Shown: positions 17,498-27,462, numbered from the stretch's first letter. The stretch: 41,350 nucleotides of DNA from Rhodanobacter sp. (GCA_004298015.1 SCSE01000053.1:1-41350); one strand, 5' to 3'. The notes: generated from the letters alone by a model not told the origin. Numbers and translations: made by a program.

Positions 17498-18829
17498 TTA
17501 GGTGGCCTTCTGGCTGAACAGGCGGCGCCAGAATCCGTACACGGGTATTCCGGCCAGCATGATCAGCACGCCGATGCCGGCATTGCGCGGGTTGTCCAGC
17601 ATGGTGCTCACCACCACCCATGCCACGATGCCGATGAACAGCAGCGGCAACCACGGATAGCCCGGCACCCGGAAACTCGTGGTGGCCTGATCGTGACGCC
17701 GATACCAGAACAGCGTGCCCACGCCGACCGCGCAGGCCAGCCAGTCGCCGAAGGTGGCGTAGTCGAGCAACTGGCCGTAGCTGCCCGACAGCGCCAGCAC
17801 GATCGCCCAGCCGCTCAGCAGCAGCAGGGCGACGTTCGGCGTGCGGTGGCGTGGGTGCAGCCGCGCCACCGCACCGAAGAACAGGCCGTCCTCGCCCATG
17901 ACCTGCAGCACGCGCGCCCCGGCGACCAGGGTGATGTTGCAGAAACCCAGGGTGGAAATCGCGATGCCGAGCGCGATCAACCGCGCTCCGACCGGGCCGA
18001 ACACGCGGTGCATGACATCCGCCGCCGGCGCCGTGCTGAGCGCCAGGCCGGCATGACCGAGCACCGCCAGGTAGGCGACGTTGACCAGCAGATAGGCGCC
18101 GATCACCAGCAACATGCCGATCAGCAGCGCGCGCGGCAGGGTGCGTTGCGGGCGATCGACTTCGCCGGCGAGGTTGTTGAGGTAGGTGAAGCCCGAATAG
18201 GCAAACAGCACCGGCAGCGCCGCGCCCATGAAACCCGCGCCATGGTGCGCCGGATCGCGCGCCAGGATCGGCGCATGGCCGGCACCGGCCAGAAACAGTC
18301 CGCACACCACCAGCACCGCCACCGCTAGCAGCTTGAGCAGCGAAAACACGTTCTGGATCTGCGCGCCGAGACGGATGCCGAACAGGTTGATGCCGCTGAC
18401 GAAAACCAGCGCACCTACCGTCAACGGCAACGCCATCGACGGCGGCAAGCCGAACAGCGCCGAGGCGTAGCTGGCGAAAATCGTCGCCACCGCCGCGGTG
18501 GAGCCGGAGTAGATCACCAGCAGCATGGTCCAGCCGAACAGGAAGCCGGCCAGCGGTCCGAACGCCTCGCGCAGGTACACATAGGTGCCGCCGGCTTGCG
18601 GTCGACGCGCGCCGAGTTCGGCGTAGCACAGTGCGCCGATCAAGGTCAGCACACCGGCGCCGACCCACATCAGCAGCAAGGCCAGCCCTGATTCGGTGCG
18701 TTGCGCGGCGACACCGGGGTTGAGGAAGATGCCGCCCCCAATGATGCCGCCGACCACGATCAGGGCAGCGTCCCACGGTCGCAGGCGGCGCAGGTAGCCG
18801 GGGGCAGGTGCCGTCATGTGCAGGCTCAT
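17498..18829 (-). CDS. APC-superfamily amino acid permease
   Basis: A 443-residue inner-membrane transporter with about 12 spans. TM1 has the APC signature ALIVVGGIIGGGIFLNPG, and the blocks ALCYAELGARRPQAGGTYVYL and LPVLFAYSGFTYLNNLAGEV are typical of amino acid permeases (APA/LAT-like). The substrate cannot be told; no periplasmic binding protein or catabolic genes adjoin. It lies 51 bp upstream of the molybdenum-hydroxylase pair on the same strand, so they may share a transcript. No clear ribosome site precedes 18829, and an ATG four codons in (18817) is equally possible. Confidence 0.88.
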   Translation of the reverse strand: MSLHMTAPAPGYLRRLRPWDAALIVVGGIIGGGIFLNPGVAAQRTESGLALLLMWVGAGVLTLIGALCYAELGARRPQAGGTYVYLREAFGPLAGFLFGWTMLLVIYSGSTAAVATIFASYASALFGLPPSMALPLTVGALVFVSGINLFGIRLGAQIQNVFSLLKLLAVAVLVVCGLFLAGAGHAPILARDPAHHGAGFMGAALPVLFAYSGFTYLNNLAGEVDRPQRTLPRALLIGMLLVIGAYLLVNVAYLAVLGHAGLALSTAPAADVMHRVFGPVGARLIALGIAISTLGFCNITLVAGARVLQVMGEDGLFFGAVARLHPRHRTPNVALLLLSGWAIVLALSGSYGQLLDYATFGDWLACAVGVGTLFWYRRHDQATTSFRVPGYPWLPLLFIGIVAWVVVSTMLDNPRNAGIGVLIMLAGIPVYGFWRRLFSQKAT

Positions 18830-18879
18830 GGGTTGATCAGGCGCGCAGCATGGCGGCCGCGCCAGCGCTCGGCAAGCAC

Positions 18880-19782
18880 TCAGTCGAGGTGCAACTCACC
18901 GCGCAGGCCCGGCGCGCAGCGGCCACCGATGGTGATCGCGCCGCTGGCGGCGTCACGGGTTACCTCCACCACACCGTCGCGACCGACTTCGCGGCCCTGG
19001 CTGGCGCGGTAGTGCAGGCCATAGCCGGCCGGATCGTCGCGCTCGGCGAGCAACGCCATGATCGCGGCATTCGCGCTGCCGGTGACCGGGTCTTCCGGGA
19101 TCCCGTCGGCCGGACAGAACGCACGCACCGCCATCGACGCGGTGTACGAGGCTTCGGCGCCGAACACGCTGACGCCGACGGCGTCGTGCTGTTGGCACAG
19201 CGCGGCCACGGCCATCATGTCCGGTCGCAAGCGGCGTACCGCGTCGCCATCGCGCAGCTCGCCGACGATCCAGTGCGGGCCATTGTCGACATGCGCCCAG
19301 CGGCCGGTATCCAGCGTGGTCCCAAGCGCTGCGCGCAAAGCATCCGCCAGCGCGTCGTCCACCGCGGTCAGCGTGGCCGGCGGCGCCTGCACGTGAATCA
19401 CCCGCCCGGGCCCGTCGCCGATCACCCGCACCGGCAGCAACCCGGCCGCGCATTCCTGCACCAGCGCGGTCTTGCCCGCCGTGACCTGGCCGGTCTCGAT
19501 CGCCACCCAGGCACTGCCGACACTCGGGTGACCGGCAAACGGCAACTCCTGGCGCGGGGTGAAGATGCGCACACGGTAATCCGCACCTTGCTGCGTCGGC
19601 GGCAGCAGAAAGGCGGTTTCGGACAGGTTGGTCCAGCGCGCGATGCGCTGCATGGTCGCGCCGTCGAGACCTTCGGCATCGACCACCACGGCCAGCGGGT
19701 TGCCGTCGAACAACTGGCGGGAAAAGACGTCGATCTGCAGGAAGCGGCGGGAGCTGGGCATGGATTTTTGACTGTGATGCAT
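18880..19782 (-). CDS. PhzF-family isomerase/epimerase-like protein
   Basis: A 300-residue cytoplasmic protein of the PhzF fold (two diaminopimelate-epimerase-like halves). It shows FSRQLFDGNPLAVVVDA, the NLSETAF box with the catalytic-type Glu55 (equivalent to Glu45 of PhzF), FTPRQELPFAGHPSVGSAW, and the second-half anion-binding block EDPVTGSAN. No phenazine genes are present, so the substrate is unknown; most such proteins are uncharacterised. A repeat end lies about 57 bp upstream and may affect its promoter. The start could also be the ATG at 19761. Confidence 0.88.
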   Translation of the reverse strand: MHHSQKSMPSSRRFLQIDVFSRQLFDGNPLAVVVDAEGLDGATMQRIARWTNLSETAFLLPPTQQGADYRVRIFTPRQELPFAGHPSVGSAWVAIETGQVTAGKTALVQECAAGLLPVRVIGDGPGRVIHVQAPPATLTAVDDALADALRAALGTTLDTGRWAHVDNGPHWIVGELRDGDAVRRLRPDMMAVAALCQQHDAVGVSVFGAEASYTASMAVRAFCPADGIPEDPVTGSANAAIMALLAERDDPAGYGLHYRASQGREVGRDGVVEVTRDAASGAITIGGRCAPGLRGELHLD

Positions 19783-19838
19783 GGGTTGGAAACCATGACA
19801 TCGGCGCGGTCTGCCGGCAAGCGCCGCCGGCGGGTGAT

Positions 19839-20005
19839 TTTTTCACAGCCTCTCAGCGCACGGCCGTCCGGCATACCGCCGGCTGGCGTGCTTTCGATCC
19901 ACCCGGCGGTATGGATCGGGTTGCCTCAGAGGTTGGGGGGATATCGAACCCCGCCTGCGTGGGCGTCTGACGGCGATCGCCGGAGGCGCCCGGTTTTTCT
20001 CAGCC
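19839..20005. repeat. Repeat-rich gap related to the 8.4-kb element
   Basis: TTTTTCACAGCCTCT at 19839-19853 is identical to the right end of the 180-bp element at 8551-8565, and the minus-strand continuation TGTGAAAAAATC-CCC-CC also matches its left end. ATACCGCCGG (19873-19882) pairs with CCGGCGGTAT (19903-19912). AGAGGTTGGGGGGATATCG (about 19928) matches the second repeat end at 8907-8931. A degenerate end lies near 19992. The unit fills the gap between the PhzF and S53 peptidase genes. Confidence 0.55.
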
Positions 20006-20010
20006 ACTCC

Positions 20011-21963
20011 TCAATGATGGCGCGTGTTTTCACCGTCGTTTTCAAATTCGAAGCTGCCGCCGATGTCGCCGCCCAGAAACTGGTCGAGGTGGGTCACGTT
20101 CAAGGTACCGACACCCGAACCCTGGTCATAGCCGGGGACACCGTTATAGAACCAGTTGTCGCCGGCGGTGATGTCGTTGAACGGCGACCACGGGCCACTG
20201 CCGAAGATGTCGTGCAGGAAATAGATCTGCGGATTCCAGAACCCGACGCGGTGGCCGAGACTCTGTGTCAGCAGCGCGCTGATGCCGTTGAGCTGTGGCG
20301 CAACGAAGCTGGTGCCGCCTTCGGAGATCAGCCCGCCATCGGTGCTGGACACCACCAGATAGCCGGTTTCAGGATCGGCATTGAGGGCGACGTCAGGCAG
20401 ATTTCTGCCGCGGAAGTTACCAGGCAACTTGAGCAGGGTGGTCGGGCCGCTGGCCGGATCGTTGTAGACCAGCGACTGATTGCGAGCACTGCGGCGGATG
20501 CCGGGGGTGAACCACTGGTAGAACGGTTGCCGCCAGTACACGCTGACCCCACCGCCGGTACCCACCGAGAACAGCGCCGCCCTGCTGGCGAAGGGCAGCA
20601 GGTAGTCCCATCCCCACACGCTTTCCTGGCTGATCGACAGCACCGGTACGCCGGCGGCGTTGCTGAAGGTGACCGGCACCGTGGTGCCGCCGGCCGCGGT
20701 GATGTACGGATCGGACGCTGGCGAGTCCACCGTCAACGGTGCACTGAATTGGCCGGCGCCGGTACCCGTGCCCAGGCCGCGCACGGTGTCGTAGGCGCCG
20801 GAGTCGCCCGCCGCGGCGAATACCGATTGGCCCTGGGCGGCGGCCTCCATGAATATCTGGTGGAAGGCGCGCAGGCTTCCAACGTCGCGGGTGTCCGTGT
20901 TTTTCGCATTGCTGAGGTTCAAGGCCGCGAAATTGTAGATTTCCGGCGAGCCCCAACTGGTTGAAATGCTGTCGGCCTGGTTGTCCGAGACTGCCTGCAG
21001 GAACGCGTCGGTGAAACCGTTGCCGGCATTCGGCGCGTCGTAGACCAGTACGTTGGCATCCGGAGCCAGGCCGCCTGACTGCTCCACGTCCAGCGCGGTT
21101 TCACCACTGCCGTCATCGATGGCGCCACCGCCGTCGACGTGAATTTGGGTGATCCGGTCGGGCTTGGTGGTCAGGCCGATGCCGTCCCAGTAGGTCTGGG
21201 CATCGGCAGGGTAGAAGTTGGACAGGGTCACGATCGCCACCGTCGAGCCTTTGCCGGTGACGCCGTGCTGGTAGAGCGGGTTGATGTCGTAGAAGTTGGC
21301 GACATCGCCCACGGTATAGCTGCCGGGCTGGCCGGTTGCGGTGGGATTGCCGCTCGCATTGAGGGCTTTGCTGAAGGTGGTAGCCGGTCGGCTGATCTGC
21401 AGGCCCTTGATACGCGGGGTGACGAGGCGATGCGAGCGGAACCTCGTCTGGCTGCTCAGGCCGCTGGCATGGATCACCAGGCCGGCGAGTGCGGTGGGCA
21501 TTTGCAGTGGTGCGGCAGGGCGATGGAACAAGCGTCCCGAGGCCCGCGAACGGTACATGTGGATGGCTGTGTGAAAGGCGTTGCCGAACTGTTCGAGGGT
21601 TCCGCTGGTCTGGATCGCCATATGATCGGCCAGCACATGACTGGGCAATCCCTGGCGCTTGAGGTAGGTCTGCACCTGCGCGATCTGCGCATCGCTGGCC
21701 CCATAGGCTTTGGCAAACTGGGCGGTGGTAAGGAATTGCTGGAAATGCGCACTACCCGGCGTCACGGTCTGCTGGATGTAGTGCGCCAGACCCGCCTCGT
21801 CGCGCAGTTTCAGAATCAGGGTGACGTGGGTAGTCTGGTTGCCGCTGGCTAGACCCATGTCGGTATCCGGCTTTGGACTGCCGGCGGAGGCGACCCCGGC
21901 GAGACCCGCCAGGGCGATGGTGAGGGACGCGGTGATGGTGCGACGACGAATGATCCCAAGCAT
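20011..21963 (-). CDS. Secreted S53 (sedolisin-type) serine-carboxyl peptidase
   Basis: A 650-residue exported acid peptidase. After a signal peptide (RRRTITASLTIALAGLAGVASA) comes the pro-kumamolisin activation domain (about 40-190: QFLTTAQFAKAYGASDAQI, YRSRASGRLFHRP). The catalytic domain carries the Glu/Asp pair in SGETALDVEQSGG (Glu288, Asp292), the oxyanion Asp in AAAGDSGAYD (Asp387) and the nucleophile in GGTSFVAP (Ser552). All four sedolisin residues are present, so it should be active at low pH after self-processing. The ATG at 21963 has AAGGAG about 8 bases upstream; the frame upstream to 22062 is not needed. It is divergent from fumarase. Confidence 0.93.
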   Translation of the reverse strand: MLGIIRRRTITASLTIALAGLAGVASAGSPKPDTDMGLASGNQTTHVTLILKLRDEAGLAHYIQQTVTPGSAHFQQFLTTAQFAKAYGASDAQIAQVQTYLKRQGLPSHVLADHMAIQTSGTLEQFGNAFHTAIHMYRSRASGRLFHRPAAPLQMPTALAGLVIHASGLSSQTRFRSHRLVTPRIKGLQISRPATTFSKALNASGNPTATGQPGSYTVGDVANFYDINPLYQHGVTGKGSTVAIVTLSNFYPADAQTYWDGIGLTTKPDRITQIHVDGGGAIDDGSGETALDVEQSGGLAPDANVLVYDAPNAGNGFTDAFLQAVSDNQADSISTSWGSPEIYNFAALNLSNAKNTDTRDVGSLRAFHQIFMEAAAQGQSVFAAAGDSGAYDTVRGLGTGTGAGQFSAPLTVDSPASDPYITAAGGTTVPVTFSNAAGVPVLSISQESVWGWDYLLPFASRAALFSVGTGGGVSVYWRQPFYQWFTPGIRRSARNQSLVYNDPASGPTTLLKLPGNFRGRNLPDVALNADPETGYLVVSSTDGGLISEGGTSFVAPQLNGISALLTQSLGHRVGFWNPQIYFLHDIFGSGPWSPFNDITAGDNWFYNGVPGYDQGSGVGTLNVTHLDQFLGGDIGGSFEFENDGENTRHH

Positions 21964-22385
21964 GAAAGTTTCTCCTTTTGGACGGCCCGGTTGAGCAACG
22001 ACGGCATCTGCCGAATTCACGACAGCGCACCGTGTTTGCCTGGACAGGCCGCAAACAGTCATTACAAAGTTGAGGTGTTCCCCGTACAGCGACGCAGCGC
22101 ATCCCCCTGTCGATGACGCCGCGTCGACGGGTCGACGTTAATGCACTGGAGAAAGGGATAAAAGCGTTTGATCTTGCGCAAGTTGTTACGGCTTGGTGTG
22201 GATGGTGGCCGGGCACAGGCTTGCATCGGCAATAAGGACGGGGAGGTGGTGAATGGCAGCGACTGCTGGCCCTCCCTGCGCCTGTCCGGCGTTGGGTGCA
22301 TCGGTGCAGTTGCGTCACAATAGGCGGCTGGCGTGTCATGAGCTGCGGCGCGCCGGTGCTCCCTTTCGCTTACCGAAGTCCGCCC
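21964..22385. other. Divergent promoter region, peptidase/fumarase
   Basis: A 422-bp gap between divergent genes. An A+T-rich patch (about 22137-22200) with a CTTGCGCAAG palindrome at 22173-22182 is the likeliest control segment. No protein-coding frame here is supported; the long antisense frame that crosses it belongs to the shadow of fumarase. Confidence 0.4.
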
Positions 22386-23900
22386 ATGACCCTCATCAAG
22401 CAAGAAGACCTGATCCAGTCGGTTGCCGACGCGCTGCAATACATCAGTTACTACCACCCGGTCGATTACATCAAGGGCCTGGCCGCCGCCTACGAGCGCG
22501 AGGAAAGCGCGGCGGCGAAGGATGCGATGGCGCAGATCCTGATCAACTCGCGGATGGCTGCCGAAGGCCATCGGCCGCTGTGCCAGGACACCGGCATCGT
22601 CACCGTGTTTCTCAAGGTCGGCATGAAGGTGCAGTGGGATGCCACGCTGTCGCTGGACGAGATGATCAACGAGGGCGTGCGCCGCGCCTACAACGACCCG
22701 GACAACAAGCTGCGCGCCAGCATCCTGGCCGACCCGGCCGGCAAGCGCGTCAACACCAGGGACAACACCCCGGCGATCATCAACGTGTCGATCGTGCCGG
22801 GCGACACGCTGGACGTGATCGTGGCGGCCAAGGGTGGCGGTTCGGAGGCGAAGTCGAAGTTCGCGATGCTCAACCCGTCCGACTCGATCGTCGACTGGGT
22901 GCTCAAGACCGTGCCCACGATGGGCGCCGGCTGGTGCCCGCCGGGCATGCTCGGCATCGGCATCGGCGGCACTGCCGAAAAGGCGATGCTGCTGGCGAAG
23001 GAAGCGCTGATGGAGCCGATCGACATTCAGGAGCTGATCGCGCGTGGTCCCGCCAATCGTGCTGAGGAGCTGCGCATCGAGCTGTACGACAAGGTCAACG
23101 CCTTGGGCATTGGCGCGCAGGGACTGGGCGGACTCACCACCGTGCTCGATATCAAGATCAAGGATTACCCGACCCATGCGGCGAACCTGCCGGTGGCGCT
23201 GATCCCGAACTGCGCGGCCACGAGGCACGCCCATTTCACGCTGGATGGTTCCGGTCCGGTGATGCTCGATCCGCCGTCGCTGAAGGATTGGCCGCAACTC
23301 ACGTACGACAGCTCCAAGGGACGCCGGGTAAACCTGGACACGGTGACGCGCGAGGACGTGGCCAGTTGGAAACCTGGCGAAACCCTGCTGCTCAACGGCA
23401 AGCTGCTGACCGGGCGCGATGCCGCGCACAAGCGGATGGTCGAGATGTTGAACAAGGGCGAGCCGCTGCCGGTGGATTTCAAGGGTCGCTTCATTTACTA
23501 CGTCGGCCCGGTCGATCCGGTGCGCGACGAGGTGGTCGGCCCGGCTGGCCCGACCACGGCCACACGGATGGACAAGTTCACCGAGCAGGTACTGGCGCAA
23601 ACCGGCCTGCTCGGGATGGTCGGCAAGGCCGAGCGTGGCCCGGCGGCGATCGAGGCGATCAAGAAGCACCAGTCGGTGTATCTGATGGCGGTCGGCGGTG
23701 CGGCGTATCTCGTCTCCAAGGCGATCAAGGCCTCGCGAGTGGTCGGTTTTGCCGACCTCGGCATGGAGGCGATCTACGAATTCACCGTCGAGGATATGCC
23801 GGTGACGGTGGCGGTGGATTCGGCGGGCACCTCGGTGCACCAGACCGGGCCGAAGGAGTGGCAGGCGCGGATTGGGAAGATTCCGGTGATGGTGGTTTGA
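22386..23900 (+). CDS. fumA: Class I (iron-sulphur) fumarate hydratase
   Basis: TCA-cycle enzyme interconverting fumarate and malate through a [4Fe-4S] cluster. The single chain of 504 residues joins the alpha part (to about 285) and beta part. Exactly three cysteines sit at the cluster-ligand positions: LCQDTG (Cys66), GWCPPGMLG (Cys184) and IPNCAATR (Cys276), with spacings like those of characterised class I fumarases. Other family blocks are AAKGGGSEAKSKFAML and PAGPTTATRMDKFT. The ATG at 22386 is preferred over the in-frame ATG at 22296 because homology begins there, although the ribosome site is weak. It is oxygen-sensitive by family. The symbol follows E. coli usage; some annotators would write fumB. 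Confidence 0.93.
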   Translation: MTLIKQEDLIQSVADALQYISYYHPVDYIKGLAAAYEREESAAAKDAMAQILINSRMAAEGHRPLCQDTGIVTVFLKVGMKVQWDATLSLDEMINEGVRRAYNDPDNKLRASILADPAGKRVNTRDNTPAIINVSIVPGDTLDVIVAAKGGGSEAKSKFAMLNPSDSIVDWVLKTVPTMGAGWCPPGMLGIGIGGTAEKAMLLAKEALMEPIDIQELIARGPANRAEELRIELYDKVNALGIGAQGLGGLTTVLDIKIKDYPTHAANLPVALIPNCAATRHAHFTLDGSGPVMLDPPSLKDWPQLTYDSSKGRRVNLDTVTREDVASWKPGETLLLNGKLLTGRDAAHKRMVEMLNKGEPLPVDFKGRFIYYVGPVDPVRDEVVGPAGPTTATRMDKFTEQVLAQTGLLGMVGKAERGPAAIEAIKKHQSVYLMAVGGAAYLVSKAIKASRVVGFADLGMEAIYEFTVEDMPVTVAVDSAGTSVHQTGPKEWQARIGKIPVMVV

Positions 23901-23924
23901 TTGTTGGCCACGTGAGGCACTTCA

Positions 23925-24065
23925 AGAACAAGAGCGTTTCGTCCTCCTGCGGAGGGCGAGTGGCTTTTCTCTGCGTGGCCAGAGAAAAGTCACCAAAAGA
24001 GAGGCCACCCCGCTTCCGCGCTTTCCGGGCGTGGCCCGGAAAGTCCGCGCCGAGGTTACGGGGTT
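23925..24065. repeat. Long intergenic repeat, inverted copy
   Basis: Reading the minus strand, this segment shows GCCGAGG-like, then CTCTTTTGGTGACTTTTCTC, CCCTCCGCAGGAGGACG and AAACGCT. That is the right-hand part of the repeat found whole at 24355-24590 and 33020-33345. It directly follows the fumarase stop codon. Confidence 0.6.
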
Positions 24066-24236
24066 TGTCGACAGTCCATCCATGGACTGACGCCAAACTG
24101 GTTCGCATCCATGCGAACCACCCTGCGGGCTGCTCCTCCACCCCGTCGCCGCTGCAGAGGGGAGGAAAAGTCAAAAGCAGCGTGCCGCTGCGCGCCACAG
24201 CTTGAGCCAATCGCGTCAGCTGTTGCCGTCGCCAGC

Positions 24237-24350
<114 letters not shown>

Positions 24351-24354
24351 CACC

Positions 24355-24590
24355 CCCTTGTAAGGCGGTGAGTCGTGGACGACAGGTCCGCAGGGGCGTC
24401 GGCATGGATGCCGGCGCCTTTTCGCCAGGACAGGAGTCCTGTCGAAAAGCCCGGCCGCGGCTCACGGACTTGTCGGGCGTAGCCCGGCAAGCGCCGAGGA
24501 GGGTGCCCCTCTCTCTGGTTACTCTCTCTCGGGCAAGCGAGAGAGAGTGACTCGCCCTCCGCCGGAGGGTGAAACGCTCTGGACTCAAGA
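24355..24590. repeat. Long intergenic repeat, copy 2
   Basis: Shares long blocks with 33020-33345: GGCGGTGAG-CG-GGACGACAGG, TCCTTTTCGCCAG-like, AAAAGCCCGGCCGCG, CTCACGGAC, CAAGCGCCGAGGAGGGT, a TTGGTTACT-like block and the closing CTCGCCCTCCGC-GGAGG. Internal hairpins include GACAGGAGTCCTGTC near 24430 and the CTCTCTCTCGGGCAAGCGAG region near 24520. No ORF is credible. With the inverted copy at 23925 it brackets the hexanucleotide array upstream of lysAC. Confidence 0.7.
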
Positions 24591-24769
24591 TCAGACAGTC
24601 GGGACGTTTCTCGGCCGGGTAGCATCGAAGTCGAAGGGGCCGTCGTGATATTGCGTGATCGTGTAGAAGTCTAAACGTCCAAATATGAAAATCAGCGAAA
24701 CCATTGCATTTGCATTGCCGCAGCGCAACACTGTCGGGCCTCTTTTTCCTTCAACGACATCGGATAGCC

Positions 24770-27385
24770 GTGAGCCTGCCAACCCCTGAGCCGCTGCCCG
24801 CCACCGCCCCCTGGGTGGTGATGAAGTTCGGCGGCACCAGCGTCGCTACCCTGCCACGCTGGCAGAACATCCTTGAACTGGTCGCCAGCCGTCGTGCCGA
24901 GGGCGTGCGCGTGGTGGTGGTGGTTTCCGCGCTTTCCGGTATTACCGATGCACTCAAACAATTGTGCAAACTCGGCGAACGCGGCCAGCGTATCGAGGCG
25001 GCCCGGGAAATCAGCCAGCGCCATTACGCCTTGCTGGAACACATGCAGCTGGCCATGCCGGAGACGCTTGGCGCGCGCTTGAGTGAGCTGGCGAAACTGG
25101 CTGCCGAGGGTATGGCGACGCTGGGTGAACTGGCGTGGCAGGCGCAGGTGCAGGCCCATGGCGAGCTGATGTCCAGCGCGCTGGGCGCGGCCTTTCTCAG
25201 CCACAGCGGCTTGCCCACGCAGTGGCTGGATGCGCGCGATTGCCTTGCCGCGGTCGCGCTGCCGAACCAGAACGAGCGCACCAAGCTGCTCTCGGCGATG
25301 GTCGAAACTACCCCTGATCCAGCGCTCAACGCTCGGCTGGCGGCGCTGGGCGAGGTATTCATCACCCAGGGTTTCATCGCCCGCGAGCGCGAGGGCCGCA
25401 CCGTACTGCTCGGCCGCGGTGGTTCGGATACCTCGGCCTCGTATTTCGGCGCGCTGCTGAAGGCGCGGCGGGTGGAAATCTGGACCGACGTGGCCGGCAT
25501 GTTCACCGCCAACCCGCGCCAGGTGCCGACCGCGCGGCTGCTGCAGAAGCTGGACTACGAAGAGGCGCAGGAGATTGCCTCGACGGGTGCCAAGGTGTTG
25601 CACCCGCGCTGCCTGTCGCCGTTGCGCGAGCCGCGCGTGCCGCTGCTGATCAAGGACACCAACCGGCCCGAGCTGGACGGCACGGTGATCGGCCCGGAGG
25701 TGCGCGAGCATGCGCCCAGCGTCAAGGCGATCAGCGCACGCAAGGGCATCACCCTGGTATCGATGGAATCGGTTGGCATGTGGCAGCAGGTTGGCTTCCT
25801 CGCCGACGTGTTCGACCAGTTCAAGCAGCATGGGCTGTCGGTGGACCTGATCGGTTCGGCCGAGACCAATGTCACGGTGTCGCTCGACCCCACCCAGAAC
25901 CTGCTCGATTCCGACGCGGTGGCGGCGCTGGCCAGCGACCTGGCCAAGGTTTGTCGGGTCAAGGTGATCGCGCCATGCGCCGCCATAACCCTGGTCGGCC
26001 GCGGCATGCGCTCGATGCTGCATACGCTGTCCGCTGTGCTGGCGGAATTCGGCCAGTTGCGCGTGCACATGATTTCGCAGTCGTCCAACAATCTGAATCT
26101 CACCTTCGTGGTGGACGAGAGTGTGGTCGACGATTTGCTGCCGCATCTGCACGAGTTGCTGATCAGTGCCGGCGCGTTGCGCACCGACGACAGCGAGTTG
26201 TTCGGACCGAGCTGGCAGGCCTTGTACGGCAGTGGCGACGTGCCGTTGCCGGCTGACGCCTGGTGGCGCAACGCATGCCGCCAGCAGCTGCTGGACATCG
26301 GAGCCGAGGCCACGCCGCGCTACGTCTACCATCTGCCGACCGTGCGCCGGCAGGCGCGTGCGCTGAAGACGCTGGCCGCGGTGGATCGGCTGCACTACGC
26401 GGTGAAGGCAAACACCCACCCGGCGATCCTCGGCGCGCTGGCTGACGAGGGCTTTGGCTTCGAGTGCGTATCGCCCGGTGAGTTGAAGGCGGTGATGGCC
26501 GCAGTACCCGAGAGCGCGCCGCTGCTGTTCACGCCGAACTTCGCGCCGCGCGAGGACTACGCCTGGGCACTGACCACCCGCGCTACCGTGTCGCTCGACT
26601 CGCTGTATCCGCTGGAGCACTGGGGTGAACTGTTTCGTGCCCGCGAAATCGTGCTTCGCGTGGACCTGGGTCGGGGTCTTGGCCATCACGAAAAGGTGCG
26701 CACCGGCGGCAGTGGCAGCAAGTTCGGCCTGCCGGTCGACCAGCTCGATGCCTTCCTGCGTCTGGCCGATGCCCATGGCGTGATCGTGCGCGGCCTGCAC
26801 GCGCACCTGGGTTCGGGCATCCTCGATGGCGCGCACTGGGGCGAGGTCTACGCCCAGCTGGCCAGCCTGGCCGAGCGCATCGGCAGCATCAGCTTCATCG
26901 ACATCGGCGGCGGTCTCGGCGTGCCCTCGCATCCGGGCGAGGCGGCGCTGGATGTGGCCGAGCTCGATCGGGTCCTGCGCGAGGTGAAGTCGGCTTATCC
27001 GCACTACCAGCTGTGGATGGAACCGGGGCGCTACCTGGTTGCCGACGCCGGTGTGCTACTGGCGCGGGTCACCCAGCAGAAAGGCAAGGGCGCGTTGCGC
27101 TACCTGGGCATCGATACCGGCATGAACAGCCTGATCCGCCCTGCGCTGTACGACGCCTGGCACGAGATCGTCAACCTGACCCGCCTGGATGAGCCAGCCA
27201 CCGGCCTGTTCCAGATTGTCGGCCCGATCTGCGAGAGCGGCGACGTGCTTGGCACCGACCGCCGCCTGCCCGAGGCGCTCGAAGGCGACGTCATGCTGGT
27301 GGCCCAGGCCGGCGCCTACGGCAAAGTCATGTCCAGCCCGTACAACCTGCGCGACGAAGCCGCAGAAATCATCATCGACGACTGA
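24770..27385 (+). CDS. lysAC: Bifunctional aspartate kinase/diaminopimelate decarboxylase
   Basis: Fused first and last enzymes of lysine synthesis in one 871-residue cytoplasmic chain. The N-terminal part is aspartokinase: VVMKFGGTSVA (about 16-26), RGGSDTSASYFGALL, IWTDVAGMFTANPR. Two ACT-type regulatory segments follow (about 310-460: ITLVSMESVGMWQQVGFLADV, INLVGRG-like, SQSSNNLNLTFVVDE). The C-terminal half is PLP-dependent DAP decarboxylase: HYAVKANTHPAIL with the PLP lysine, HLGSGI, FIDIGGGLGVP, and the closing GPICESGDVLGTDR. This fusion is characteristic of Xanthomonadales. I prefer the GTG at 24770 with a GGA box upstream; an ATG at 24704 adds 22 unlikely residues. Feedback control by lysine is expected from the ACT domains. 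Confidence 0.95.
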   Translation: MSLPTPEPLPATAPWVVMKFGGTSVATLPRWQNILELVASRRAEGVRVVVVVSALSGITDALKQLCKLGERGQRIEAAREISQRHYALLEHMQLAMPETLGARLSELAKLAAEGMATLGELAWQAQVQAHGELMSSALGAAFLSHSGLPTQWLDARDCLAAVALPNQNERTKLLSAMVETTPDPALNARLAALGEVFITQGFIAREREGRTVLLGRGGSDTSASYFGALLKARRVEIWTDVAGMFTANPRQVPTARLLQKLDYEEAQEIASTGAKVLHPRCLSPLREPRVPLLIKDTNRPELDGTVIGPEVREHAPSVKAISARKGITLVSMESVGMWQQVGFLADVFDQFKQHGLSVDLIGSAETNVTVSLDPTQNLLDSDAVAALASDLAKVCRVKVIAPCAAITLVGRGMRSMLHTLSAVLAEFGQLRVHMISQSSNNLNLTFVVDESVVDDLLPHLHELLISAGALRTDDSELFGPSWQALYGSGDVPLPADAWWRNACRQQLLDIGAEATPRYVYHLPTVRRQARALKTLAAVDRLHYAVKANTHPAILGALADEGFGFECVSPGELKAVMAAVPESAPLLFTPNFAPREDYAWALTTRATVSLDSLYPLEHWGELFRAREIVLRVDLGRGLGHHEKVRTGGSGSKFGLPVDQLDAFLRLADAHGVIVRGLHAHLGSGILDGAHWGEVYAQLASLAERIGSISFIDIGGGLGVPSHPGEAALDVAELDRVLREVKSAYPHYQLWMEPGRYLVADAGVLLARVTQQKGKGALRYLGIDTGMNSLIRPALYDAWHEIVNLTRLDEPATGLFQIVGPICESGDVLGTDRRLPEALEGDVMLVAQAGAYGKVMSSPYNLRDEAAEIIIDD

Positions 27386-27445
27386 CCCCCTTGGGGTGAG
27401 GGCGCTTCAATGGAACAGATCGCGCAGAGCGTCTCTCTTGCCTCC

Positions 27446-27462
27446 TCTCCCCTCTGGGGAGA
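27446..27462. repeat. CTCCCC-type palindrome 1
   Basis: TCTCCCC-TCT-GGGGAGA hairpin in the lysAC-DUF559 gap, followed by a GAGGTGAGGGG block near 27520. Same family as the palindromes at 27921 and 28344. Confidence 0.6.

Noticed and set aside
18808..20964. 718-codon plus-strand frame crossing three genes
   Set aside because: It spans the ends of unrelated minus-strand genes and repeat DNA, so it is not a gene.
22062..23840. 592-codon minus-strand frame opposite fumarase
   Set aside because: His/Arg/Asp-rich shadow typical of antisense frames in high-G+C genes.
24692..27004. 770-codon minus-strand frame opposite lysAC
   Set aside because: Shadow frame; the plus strand has complete kinase and decarboxylase motifs.
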